Below are positions 6,919-12,967 of a stretch of DNA of 12,967 nt, piece after piece; positions within the stretch are counted from its first letter, which is position 1; each line of letters opens with the position of its first letter. The notes beneath the pieces are model-generated. The model did not search any database, was not told the DNA's origin, and saw nothing but the letters and a program-made list of their open reading frames with translations. This DNA is from Rikenellaceae bacterium (GTDB taxonomy: Bacteria > Bacteroidota > Bacteroidia > Bacteroidales > UBA932): positions 1-12,967 of the forward strand of contig CAAFZB010000018.1 of the NCBI GenBank assembly GCA_900767405.1, given 5' to 3'. The position numbers and the translations under genes were made by a program.

Positions 6919-7389
6919 TTAGATTGTAATATCAAGAATCTTGAATTTAATTACACCGGCAGGCACCCTGGCTTCTACAATATCTCCCTTCCCGTGGCCC
7001 AGCAGGGCTTTTGCAATGGGAGTGGTGGCTGCCAGGCGTCCTTTTGAAAAATCGGCCTCGGTTTCCCCTACAATGGTGAATTCCATTATCTGACCAGTGC
7101 CCTGGTTCTCTACCTTGACCTTGTTCAGCATCTGGACCTTGTCGGTTCCAACCTTGCTTTCGTCTATAACTTTAGCGGCTGTCAATTTGGCCTGAAGATT
7201 GGCTATCTTGAGTTCCAGAAGTCCCTGAGCCTCACGGGCAGATTCATATTCGGCATTTTCTGAAAGGTCCCCCTTTTCTCTAGCCTCGGCAATAGCCGCA
7301 GCAATTGCAGGACGCTGGGCGATAGATTCCGCAAGCTCCTTCTTAAGTTTGTCCAACCCCTCCTGGGTCATATAAATAGCTTCTGCCAT
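6919..7389 (-). CDS. greA: Transcription elongation factor GreA
   Basis: GreA enters the secondary channel of backtracked RNA polymerase and stimulates cleavage of the nascent RNA 3' end. At 156 residues it has the usual length. The N-terminal coiled coil (about 5–75) carries the tip motif REKGDLSENAEY (37–48), with acidic D41 and E44 that coordinate the catalytic metal in the polymerase. The C-terminal FKBP-like domain includes the stretch ATTPIAKALLGHGKGD (120–135). ATG at 7387–7389 gives MAEAIYMTQEG, a standard GreA start. It is separated from ribF by 156 nt of hairpin-rich sequence and followed after 2 nt by the HIT gene, so it may start a new unit. A weak -7-like box (TAAATTCG) just upstream has no well-spaced -33 partner. 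Confidence 0.97.
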   Translation of the reverse strand: MAEAIYMTQEGLDKLKKELAESIAQRPAIAAAIAEAREKGDLSENAEYESAREAQGLLELKIANLQAKLTAAKVIDESKVGTDKVQMLNKVKVENQGTGQIMEFTIVGETEADFSKGRLAATTPIAKALLGHGKGDIVEARVPAGVIKFKILDITI

Positions 7390-7481
7390 ACTAATCGAAT
7401 TTAGGCTTTAACAATTCTGAGTAAACAATCATTTTCTTCAGGTCGATTTTCTCTCCCCGGCTCTCCCGGTTAGAAAATTTT
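7390..7481. other. greA upstream region with a small GC-rich tandem repeat
   Basis: This is the part of the ribF–greA gap next to greA. It holds a short near-tandem repeat, CTCTCCCCGG / CTCTCCCGG (7451–7469), in which two CCGG tetramers (7457–7460 and 7466–7469) could form a 4-bp stem around a 5-nt loop. The A4T8 run at 7474–7485 borders the long stem-loop and shares its last four T with it. I see no complete promoter match for greA, only the weak box TAAATTCG a few bases before the ATG. Confidence 0.4.
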
Positions 7482-7529
7482 TTTTGCTCCCGCTCGATGG
7501 CTTTCGTACCTTCCATCTCGGGAGCAAAA
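7482..7529 (-). terminator. Long stem-loop downstream of ribF (possible terminator or processing signal)
   Basis: TTTTGCTCCCG (7482–7492) and CGGGAGCAAAA (7519–7529) form a perfect 11-bp stem. It extends past a small internal loop with GATGG (7496–7500) pairing CCATC (7513–7517) around a 12-nt loop. On the minus (ribF) transcript the 3' arm is followed by AAAA and then UUUU, so the U-tract is displaced by 4 nt and this is not a textbook intrinsic terminator. It could stabilise the ribF 3' end, terminate weakly, or belong to a greA leader. Confidence 0.5.
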
Positions 7530-7540
7530 CCCTTTTGCTC
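7522..7540. repeat. Competing short hairpin sharing an arm with the long stem-loop
   Basis: GAGCAAAA (7522–7529), CCC, and TTTTGCTC (7533–7540) form a perfect 8-bp hairpin with a 3-nt loop. Its left arm is the same sequence that forms the right arm of the long stem 7482–7529, so the two structures cannot coexist. On the minus strand this hairpin begins 5 nt after the ribF stop and would be transcribed first. Read on the plus strand it is followed by ATTTTT. Confidence 0.65.
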
Positions 7541-7545
7541 ATTTT

Positions 7546-8394
7546 TCATATTCCAAAGATATGATTTTTTGCTGACATTTCATCTATTTCGAGTTGTTTT
7601 TTCAACTCCCCGACAGAAGAAAAATTCATTTCGTCCCTAATGAACGCCTCAAAGGTGAGCTCTATGTCCAGACCATATATATCTTCGTCGAAATCAAAGA
7701 TATGCGTTTCTATCACATCCCCCACGTTGGTCATCCCGTAGAATTCCCTGTCCAGAGCCCTCACCTTCGTAAGATAGGCCCCCGTCTTGGGCACGACCTT
7801 AAGGGGATCGTACCTTTGCATATTTGCCGTGGGGTAGCCTATTTTACGGCCCAGCTGCTTTCCTTCCACAACGGCCCCCTTGAGCGAATATCCGTATCCC
7901 AGACAGCTGTTGGCGAATTCAATGTTGCCGTCTGTTATAGCTTTCCTAATCTTGGTCGAACTTATGTCCCCGTACGCATCACATACCACAGCCTCAATCC
8001 CCAGGGAAGAGGCAAGTGCGACGGATTCCTTTGGGGAAAGCTGGTCGGAGCCAAGCCTGTTGTCATACCCGAACACCAGCTTGCAGCCAGGATATCTTGC
8101 GAATACTATATCTCTCAGATACTGCTCTGCAGTAAAAGATGCAAATCTGCGGGTAAAAGGCAGTACCTCTATGCGGTCTACGCCAAGAGATTTCAGCCGG
8201 CGTTCCTTTTCGGCCATTGTAGAAAGGAGCCGCAGTCCCCGCGCATCCTTCTGAAGCACCATCCTGGGATGAGGCCAGAAAGTCATAACGATACTTGGTT
8301 CAGAGTGCTCTTTCGCACACTGAACCAAAGTTTCAATAAGCCGACGGTGCCCCAGATGTACTCCGTCAAAGAAGCCTGTCGCTATTACAGCCAT
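7546..8394 (-). CDS. ribF: Bifunctional riboflavin kinase / FAD synthetase
   Basis: RibF phosphorylates riboflavin to FMN and adenylylates FMN to FAD in the cytoplasm. The N-terminal nucleotidyltransferase domain starts directly at TGFFDGVHLGH (6–16, with the H13/H16 nucleotide-binding signature) and includes ISSTKIR (144–150). The C-terminal riboflavin-kinase domain shows GRKIGYPTAN (182–191) and ETHIFDFDEDIYG (229–241), in which E229 is the expected catalytic base. At 282 residues it is shorter than the roughly 300–315 common elsewhere because it lacks the 15–20 residues that usually precede the FDGVH motif. The start at 8394 is only 10 nt inside the end of glgP, and no further upstream start looks better. 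The overlap suggests coupling to glgP. No FMN riboswitch is possible here, since the upstream sequence is coding. Confidence 0.96.
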   Translation of the reverse strand: MAVIATGFFDGVHLGHRRLIETLVQCAKEHSEPSIVMTFWPHPRMVLQKDARGLRLLSTMAEKERRLKSLGVDRIEVLPFTRRFASFTAEQYLRDIVFARYPGCKLVFGYDNRLGSDQLSPKESVALASSLGIEAVVCDAYGDISSTKIRKAITDGNIEFANSCLGYGYSLKGAVVEGKQLGRKIGYPTANMQRYDPLKVVPKTGAYLTKVRALDREFYGMTNVGDVIETHIFDFDEDIYGLDIELTFEAFIRDEMNFSSVGELKKQLEIDEMSAKNHIFGI

Positions 8395-10949
8395 TTTACA
8401 AGAGGGAAATCCTGTCTGTGAGGCAGAAGATCATTCTTTGCATAAATTCTCGTTCCCACCTGATACATACCGGTCTTTTCGGGCAGGATAGCCGTGGTGA
8501 AACGGGCTACACCGTCCTCTGTACTTTTGAGCTTGAATTCACTGACCTCCTGAATCTTGAGCTTGCCGTTCTTGTCGAAGAAGGTGAACAGCATCTCCAC
8601 TCCGATGTCCTCGGGAGAAAGACCTCCCAAACGGATGCACACTTCACTTTCAAGAGCCTTGTTCTGAGACAGCACGTATGATGCGTCAGGCTGGGTGTAT
8701 GAGAGAACCTCCATCTCGGGCCAGTTCAGAAGCATCTTCTTCTTCCATTCGGCAATTTTGCAGGCCTTCTCGTTGGAATTCGCAGAAAGCGACAGGAAAC
8801 GTTCATACTGGGGGAAGTAGAACTTGTTGCAGTAGTCTGTAAGCATCCTGTTGGTAGTGAACTCGCTGGCAACCTTTGCAATGGTATTCTTTATGTAGCC
8901 CACCCACTTGCGGCTGAAGCCACAGTCCCTGTCGCGCTTGTAATAGTCGGGAACTATATCGTTCTCTATGATGTCGTAAATGGTAGCGGCGTCAAGTTCG
9001 TTCTGATACTCGGTATCTTCGTATGTCTTCTCGAGAGGAAGAGCCCAGCCGGCCCCTTCGGTATATCCTTCGACCCACCATCCGTCAAGGACGGAAAAAT
9101 GCATTGTGCCGTTCATTGCGGCTTTCTCTCCGGATGTACCGGAAGCTTCAAGCGGTCTGGTAGGGTTGTTGAGCCATACGTCCACTCCCTGTACCATTCT
9201 CTTTGCGAGAGTGATATTGTAACCGGGCACAAACACAATCTTTCCAAGGAACCGCTCCTGCTTTGAGATATCCACTATCTGCTTTATAAGCTCCTGACCC
9301 TGGGTGTCGGCGGGATGCGCCTTGCCCGCGAATATGAAACGGACAGGACATTTGGGATTGTTGACTATGGCATCAAGCCTGTCGAGGTCCCTGAACAGGA
9401 GGGTTGCTCTCTTGTACGTAGCGAACCTCCTTGCAAAACCGATGGTGAGTATGTCCTCGTCCAGCCCCGCCAATATCTTCACGATCTGGCTTGGAGAATA
9501 ATGGCTTCCGAATTCGGGATTGGAAAGATGCTCGCGCAAATACTTGATGAGTTCGCCCTTTACGTACTTCTTCGTATTCCACAGTTCCTCGTCGCTGAGG
9601 TTGTAAACCCCGGAGAAACATTTCTTGTCGTAATGAGAAGTCCTGAACTCGTCGCCAAACACCTTGCCGTGCGTTATCTTCCACATTTTGGCCGCCCAGG
9701 TAGGGTAGTGTACACCGTTGGTGACATAACTTACGTGCAGTTCTTCGGGCAGGTATCCGGGATACATAGGAGAGAATATCTCCTGACTTACTTTTCCGTG
9801 AAGCATAGACACTCCGTTCACGTTCTGGCTCATATTCGCCGCCAGAGCGCTCATAGAGAACTTCTCTTCACCGTTTCCGGGATTCATCAGGCCCAGGGCA
9901 TACAGCTGTTTCCACTCGATTCCAAGGATTGCAGGATAATGGCCGAGGTATCTTCCCAGCATATCGGCATCGAAAGAATCGTGCCCTGCAGGCACAGGAG
10001 TATGAGTTGTGAAAAGGCCGGAGGCTCTTACGAGCTCCATAGCCTGCTCGAAATTGAGATTCCCGGACTGTATGTATTCACGAAGGCGCTCAAGACCTGC
10101 AAAAGCGGCGTGTCCCTCGTTGTAATGATATATGCTGGGATTCAGTCCCAGGACTCTGAGCGCACGAACACCGCCGACACCCAGCAGAAGTTCCTGCTTG
10201 AGACGGTTCTCCCAGTCCCCGCCGTAAAGATGGTATGTAATCTGACGGTCTTCGGGAATGTTGGCTTCGAAATCGGTATCCAGAAGATACAGGTCGGTTC
10301 TACCTACGGCGACCTTCCAGATGCGGGCGGATAGTACACGACCGGGCATATTGAGCTGTACGACAAGCCAGTTGCCATCGGCCCCGAGAACAGGTTCTGC
10401 GGGAATCTTGAGGAAATCCTGAGGTTCATATTCCGCTACCTGGTTACCCTGTGCGGTAAGACGCTGATCAAAGTAGCCGTAACGGTATAGGAGGCCGACA
10501 GCCACCATATTCACGTTCATATCGCTGGATTCCTTGAGATAGTCTCCGGCCAGTATGCCCAGGCCTCCCGAATAGATCTTGAGGGAAGTGTCCAGTCCGT
10601 ACTCCATACAGAAGTATCCTATGGAAGGTTCCACCCTCTTGCTCTTCAGGGACATATATTCGTCGAACTCCTGCATTACATCCTTGAGCTGTTTCAGGAA
10701 TTTCTTGTCCGATGCGAGCTGATTGTATCTTGTAAGGCTCACGCTGTCCAGAATGACCATAGGATTGTGTCCCGACTTATGCCACAAGTCAGAATCCACG
10801 GCCTTGAACAGGGCCTTCGCACTGTCGTTCCAACACCACCACAGGTTCTTGCAAAGCTTCTCCAGGCCCGACAATTCCTCGGGCAGGTGACGAGTCACCA
10901 TCACACTCTTCCAAACCGGCGCTTCTAAAGACATTTCGTTAATTTGCAT
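8385..10949 (-). CDS. glgP: Alpha-glucan (glycogen) phosphorylase, GT35
   Basis: This 854-residue cytoplasmic GT35 enzyme releases glucose-1-phosphate from alpha-1,4-glucan ends using PLP. Residues about 12–100 look like the DUF3417 N-terminal domain (LEKLCKNLWWCWN, 29–41) typical of the shorter phosphorylase type. Conserved parts include EYGLDTSLKIYSGGLGILAGD (116–136), NEGHAAF (277–283), THTPVPAGHD (315–324), GFARRFATYKR (504–514) and the PLP-binding EASGTSGEKAAMNG (601–614), with K609 as the cofactor lysine by alignment. The region after about 740 is a beta-rich C-terminal extension. The ATG used (10947–10949) overlaps the GH57 gene by 11 nt; ATG at 10932–10934 (Met6) is an alternative without overlap. 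The gene lies in a GT4–GH57–glgP–ribF run. Confidence 0.96.
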   Translation of the reverse strand: MQINEMSLEAPVWKSVMVTRHLPEELSGLEKLCKNLWWCWNDSAKALFKAVDSDLWHKSGHNPMVILDSVSLTRYNQLASDKKFLKQLKDVMQEFDEYMSLKSKRVEPSIGYFCMEYGLDTSLKIYSGGLGILAGDYLKESSDMNVNMVAVGLLYRYGYFDQRLTAQGNQVAEYEPQDFLKIPAEPVLGADGNWLVVQLNMPGRVLSARIWKVAVGRTDLYLLDTDFEANIPEDRQITYHLYGGDWENRLKQELLLGVGGVRALRVLGLNPSIYHYNEGHAAFAGLERLREYIQSGNLNFEQAMELVRASGLFTTHTPVPAGHDSFDADMLGRYLGHYPAILGIEWKQLYALGLMNPGNGEEKFSMSALAANMSQNVNGVSMLHGKVSQEIFSPMYPGYLPEELHVSYVTNGVHYPTWAAKMWKITHGKVFGDEFRTSHYDKKCFSGVYNLSDEELWNTKKYVKGELIKYLREHLSNPEFGSHYSPSQIVKILAGLDEDILTIGFARRFATYKRATLLFRDLDRLDAIVNNPKCPVRFIFAGKAHPADTQGQELIKQIVDISKQERFLGKIVFVPGYNITLAKRMVQGVDVWLNNPTRPLEASGTSGEKAAMNGTMHFSVLDGWWVEGYTEGAGWALPLEKTYEDTEYQNELDAATIYDIIENDIVPDYYKRDRDCGFSRKWVGYIKNTIAKVASEFTTNRMLTDYCNKFYFPQYERFLSLSANSNEKACKIAEWKKKMLLNWPEMEVLSYTQPDASYVLSQNKALESEVCIRLGGLSPEDIGVEMLFTFFDKNGKLKIQEVSEFKLKSTEDGVARFTTAILPEKTGMYQVGTRIYAKNDLLPHRQDFPLVKWL

Positions 10950-12123
10950 ATTCTTTAATTCTTAAAATAAAATCACTGAGCACGTTCATATAGTTTATGA
11001 ACGCCTCGTAGGGAGTTTCGTAAGGGTTGAAATATTTGTGCACGTCCCCGTCCGAGAAGAACTTGGTGCACATATAATAGAAATGGTCGCTCTCCTGCAG
11101 GTGACCGAAATCGTTCCACAGGACAGGATCATCTATAATCGACAATTTCTCGACCAGCCCGTAAAGCTTGTTGAACGCCTCCTGCTGTAGCTCGTTTCCA
11201 AGCCAGGCGGTAGTGTCCCTCTCTTCATCTGCCCAGGAGATTGTCTCGGGAACGGAAAGGGATGTGACGGGCTTTATCTTCGCGCCCGCCTCCGAAGGGG
11301 TCACGAACTTGAAGTCTCCGCTGCCCACGAGCACGTCCGGAAGTTCGCGCATAAAGTCGAATATTCCGGTATCCTCCTTCTGGTGCTCCCCGAACGTTTC
11401 ATAATCCATAAACAGATTAATGATATCACCGTCGGCGGCATCGAGCCACTCCTTGTATTTGCTGGCATTCAGAGGCCACTGTCCCCATCCGCGGTCCGAG
11501 AAACGGAACGCGATGTCATCACTCAGGCCATAGTTCCTGAGCAGCAGGGAGAGTCCCGGCTGGGTTTCGCCGCTATAGACATAGTTGGGACTCTTCCATC
11601 CCAGAATATGCCTGGCGCCCTCGGTGAGCATTGTCTTATAGCCCATCTTGAACACCTGTTCACCTATGTAGTCGGAATAAATGAGCTCGGTGTTGCGGAA
11701 TGCGGCAGGCTTCACTCCGAAATAGTGCTCGATTGCCTTTGCGTGCTTGTTTACCTGGTGCTGGAATTCTGCCGGGGAGACCAGAGAAGACAGCGAATGG
11801 TTGTAGGTTTCGCAAAGGAATTCGACCTGACCGGTAGAGGACAGTTCACGGAAACTGTCCAGCACCTCGGGAGCGTAACGGTCAAACTGCTCCAGCGCCG
11901 AACCGGATATGGAGAACGCCACTTTGAACTTGCCTTTATGCCTGCGGATAGCCTGCAGAAGCAACTCATTCATAGGCAGGTAGCACTTCTGTGCAATCCT
12001 GCGCAAAATAGTTCTGTTGCCATAGTCATCGTAATAATGAGAATCCTTGCCAATATCGAAGAAACGGTATGTGCGGAGTCTCGACGGCTGGTGAACTTGA
12101 AAATAAAAGCAGATATTCTTCAT
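10939..12123 (-). CDS. GH57 alpha-amylase-family glycoside hydrolase
   Basis: This 394-residue GH57 enzyme has no signal peptide, so it acts on cytoplasmic glucan. GH57 conserved regions can be followed in order: H11-Q-P13 (region I), G98-Q-V-E101 (II), FRNTELIYSD (142–151, with E146 the expected nucleophile; III), and FMDYETFGEH (238–247, with D240 the expected acid/base; IV). These are retaining enzymes that cleave or transfer alpha-1,4 (or alpha-1,6) glucan. Amylase, 4-alpha-glucanotransferase and branching activities all occur in GH57, and sequence alone does not separate them here. The length is on the short side and fits the Bacteroidota intracellular group. It starts 3 nt after the GT4 stop and overlaps glgP by 11 nt, supporting one operon for storage-glucan turnover. 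Confidence 0.93.
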   Translation of the reverse strand: MKNICFYFQVHQPSRLRTYRFFDIGKDSHYYDDYGNRTILRRIAQKCYLPMNELLLQAIRRHKGKFKVAFSISGSALEQFDRYAPEVLDSFRELSSTGQVEFLCETYNHSLSSLVSPAEFQHQVNKHAKAIEHYFGVKPAAFRNTELIYSDYIGEQVFKMGYKTMLTEGARHILGWKSPNYVYSGETQPGLSLLLRNYGLSDDIAFRFSDRGWGQWPLNASKYKEWLDAADGDIINLFMDYETFGEHQKEDTGIFDFMRELPDVLVGSGDFKFVTPSEAGAKIKPVTSLSVPETISWADEERDTTAWLGNELQQEAFNKLYGLVEKLSIIDDPVLWNDFGHLQESDHFYYMCTKFFSDGDVHKYFNPYETPYEAFINYMNVLSDFILRIKEYAN

Positions 12124-12126
12124 ACC

Positions 12127-12936
12127 TTATCGTTGATTTATTACTGATTCATATACATTCTTGAGCTTAACCGTGGCATTGTTCCACTTGAGCGCATTCA
12201 CCTCGTCAAATCCCTGACGGGCCGCAAAGGAAGATAGCGCAGGATAGGTAACCAGGGCATAGATGTCGTCGGCCAGGGCATCCACGTCCCAGAAATCGAC
12301 CTTAAGCGCATATTTGAGCACCTCGGCGGCACCGGACTGATGCGAAATGATTGACGGGACGTTGGAGCGCATAGCCTCCAGAGGAGAAATGCCGAACGGC
12401 TCGCTCACGCTTGGCATAATGTAAACGTCCGAGAGGGCGAACATCTGCTGAACCTGGGCCCCGCGCAGGAATCCCGTAAAATGGAAACGGTCCGAGATTC
12501 CCAAGCGTGCGACCTGACGGATGGAACGGTTCATCATATCTCCGCTTCCTGCCATCACGAAACGCACGTTCCTGGTACGCTTGATAACCTTGGCAGCGGC
12601 TTCTATGAAATATTCGGGACCTTTCTGGAAAGTGATTCTTCCAAGGAAGGTAACCACCTTGTCCCTGACTCCCCTCTCTACCTGGATGTTGTCCCTGCCG
12701 CTGAAATCCACGGCATTGTGGACTGTCACAACCTTGTCGGGGTTGATTCCGTACTTGTTTATGACTATGTTCCTTGTGAGGTCAGACACGGTTACAACCC
12801 TGTCGGCAGCCTCCATACCACGCTTCTCTATGGAATAGACGCGGCTGTCCACCATATCGTCCGTACCACGGTCGAACGAGGTGGCGTGGACGTGCACAAC
12901 CAGAGGCTTGCCGGTGAGCTCCTTAGCCGCGATTCC
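12127..12936 (-). CDS. GT4-type glycosyltransferase, N-terminus missing (contig end)
   Basis: The last 269 residues of a GT-B fold glycosyltransferase are present. The visible part covers the end of the N-terminal lobe (HVHATSFDRG, 15–24; VVTVSDLTRNIV, 47–58) and a complete C-terminal nucleotide-sugar lobe: VTFLGRITFQKGPEYFIEA (95–113), VMAGSG (127–132), FTGFLRG (153–159) and the E-x7-E motif E179-P-F-G-I-S-P-L-E187. About 140–160 N-terminal residues should lie beyond the contig end. An apparent GTG start at 12949–12951 is false, because it and its first five codons lie in sequencing adapter. Next to GH57 and glgP the likely role is glucan (glycogen-type) synthesis, but GT4 is broad and the donor sugar cannot be named. 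Confidence 0.92.
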   Translation of the reverse strand, partial: GIAAKELTGKPLVVHVHATSFDRGTDDMVDSRVYSIEKRGMEAADRVVTVSDLTRNIVINKYGINPDKVVTVHNAVDFSGRDNIQVERGVRDKVVTFLGRITFQKGPEYFIEAAAKVIKRTRNVRFVMAGSGDMMNRSIRQVARLGISDRFHFTGFLRGAQVQQMFALSDVYIMPSVSEPFGISPLEAMRSNVPSIISHQSGAAEVLKYALKVDFWDVDALADDIYALVTYPALSSFAARQGFDEVNALKWNNATVKLKNVYESVINQR

Positions 12937-12967
12937 AGATCGGAAGAGCACACGTCTGAACTCCAGT
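12937..12967 (+). other. Illumina TruSeq adapter remnant (not genomic)
   Basis: The last 31 bases, beginning AGATCGGAAGAGC and continuing ACACGTCTGAACTCCAGT, match the Illumina TruSeq read-1 3' adapter exactly as I know it. True genomic sequence ends at about 12936, give or take a base or two that could match by chance. Any feature reaching past this point should be trimmed. Confidence 0.97.

Noticed and set aside
8395..8460. FMN riboswitch upstream of ribF
   Set aside because: The sequence is the 3' coding end of glgP; there is no leader.
9315..10334. A 339-codon open frame on the plus strand opposite glgP
   Set aside because: It is antisense to catalytic GT35 sequence with no recognisable protein features; a shadow frame.
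12937..12951. GTG start codon giving the GT4 protein an N-terminus MLFRS
   Set aside because: The start codon and the first five codons lie inside sequencing adapter; the gene is truncated, not complete.
1..12967. Mobile elements, CRISPR arrays, tRNA or rRNA genes, defence systems or phage genes
   Set aside because: No transposase, integrase, regularly spaced repeats, clover-leaf-like sequences or defence domains were seen; the coding density is filled by ordinary chromosomal genes.

Overview
The window looks like a contig from a member of the Bacteroidales (Bacteroidota), probably gut- or host-associated and of moderate GC. I cannot place it below order with confidence. The main clues are the ileS–dksA-like–lspA gene order, an IleRS with the 'GMPGIHH' signature, a DksA-like protein with a decayed zinc finger, a lipoprotein combining a DUF4369-like domain with a thioredoxin fold, Bacteroidota-type promoter boxes (TTTG…TAnnTTTG), and a GT4–GH57–GlgP alpha-glucan cluster.

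Layout, left to right. (1) Positions 1–4160, minus strand: ileS, a dksA/traR-like gene and lspA, tightly packed or overlapping; lspA runs off the left edge. (2) Positions 4161–4227: a 67-bp divergent intergenic region with promoter candidates that face each other. (3) Positions 4228–5419, plus strand: a cvpA-family membrane protein gene and tsaB, overlapping by 8 nt. (4) Positions 5416–12936, minus strand, read from right to left: a truncated GT4 glycosyltransferase, a GH57 alpha-amylase-family enzyme, an alpha-glucan phosphorylase, ribF, a 156-bp gap with an unusual set of competing hairpins, greA, a HIT-family hydrolase gene, and a thioredoxin-like lipoprotein gene whose stop codon shares a CTAG tetranucleotide with the tsaB stop. 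(5) Positions 12937–12967 are not genomic: they are an exact stretch of the Illumina TruSeq 3' adapter left on the contig end.

Functionally the window combines two things. Housekeeping genes cover isoleucyl-tRNA charging, t6A tRNA modification, lipoprotein signal-peptide cleavage, transcript cleavage and FMN/FAD synthesis. The other part is intracellular glycogen or alpha-glucan turnover: GT4 probably for synthesis, GH57 for cleavage or transfer, and GlgP for phosphorolysis to glucose-1-phosphate. ribF is coupled to the end of the glucan cluster by a 10-nt overlap.

I found no mobile element, CRISPR array, tRNA, rRNA or defence system, and I do not think a new multi-gene system is present. 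The observations most worth following are the adapter remnant, the swapped GXHH active-site signature in IleRS (linked to mupirocin resistance), the mutually exclusive hairpins between ribF and greA, and the opposed promoters at ileS/cvpA.
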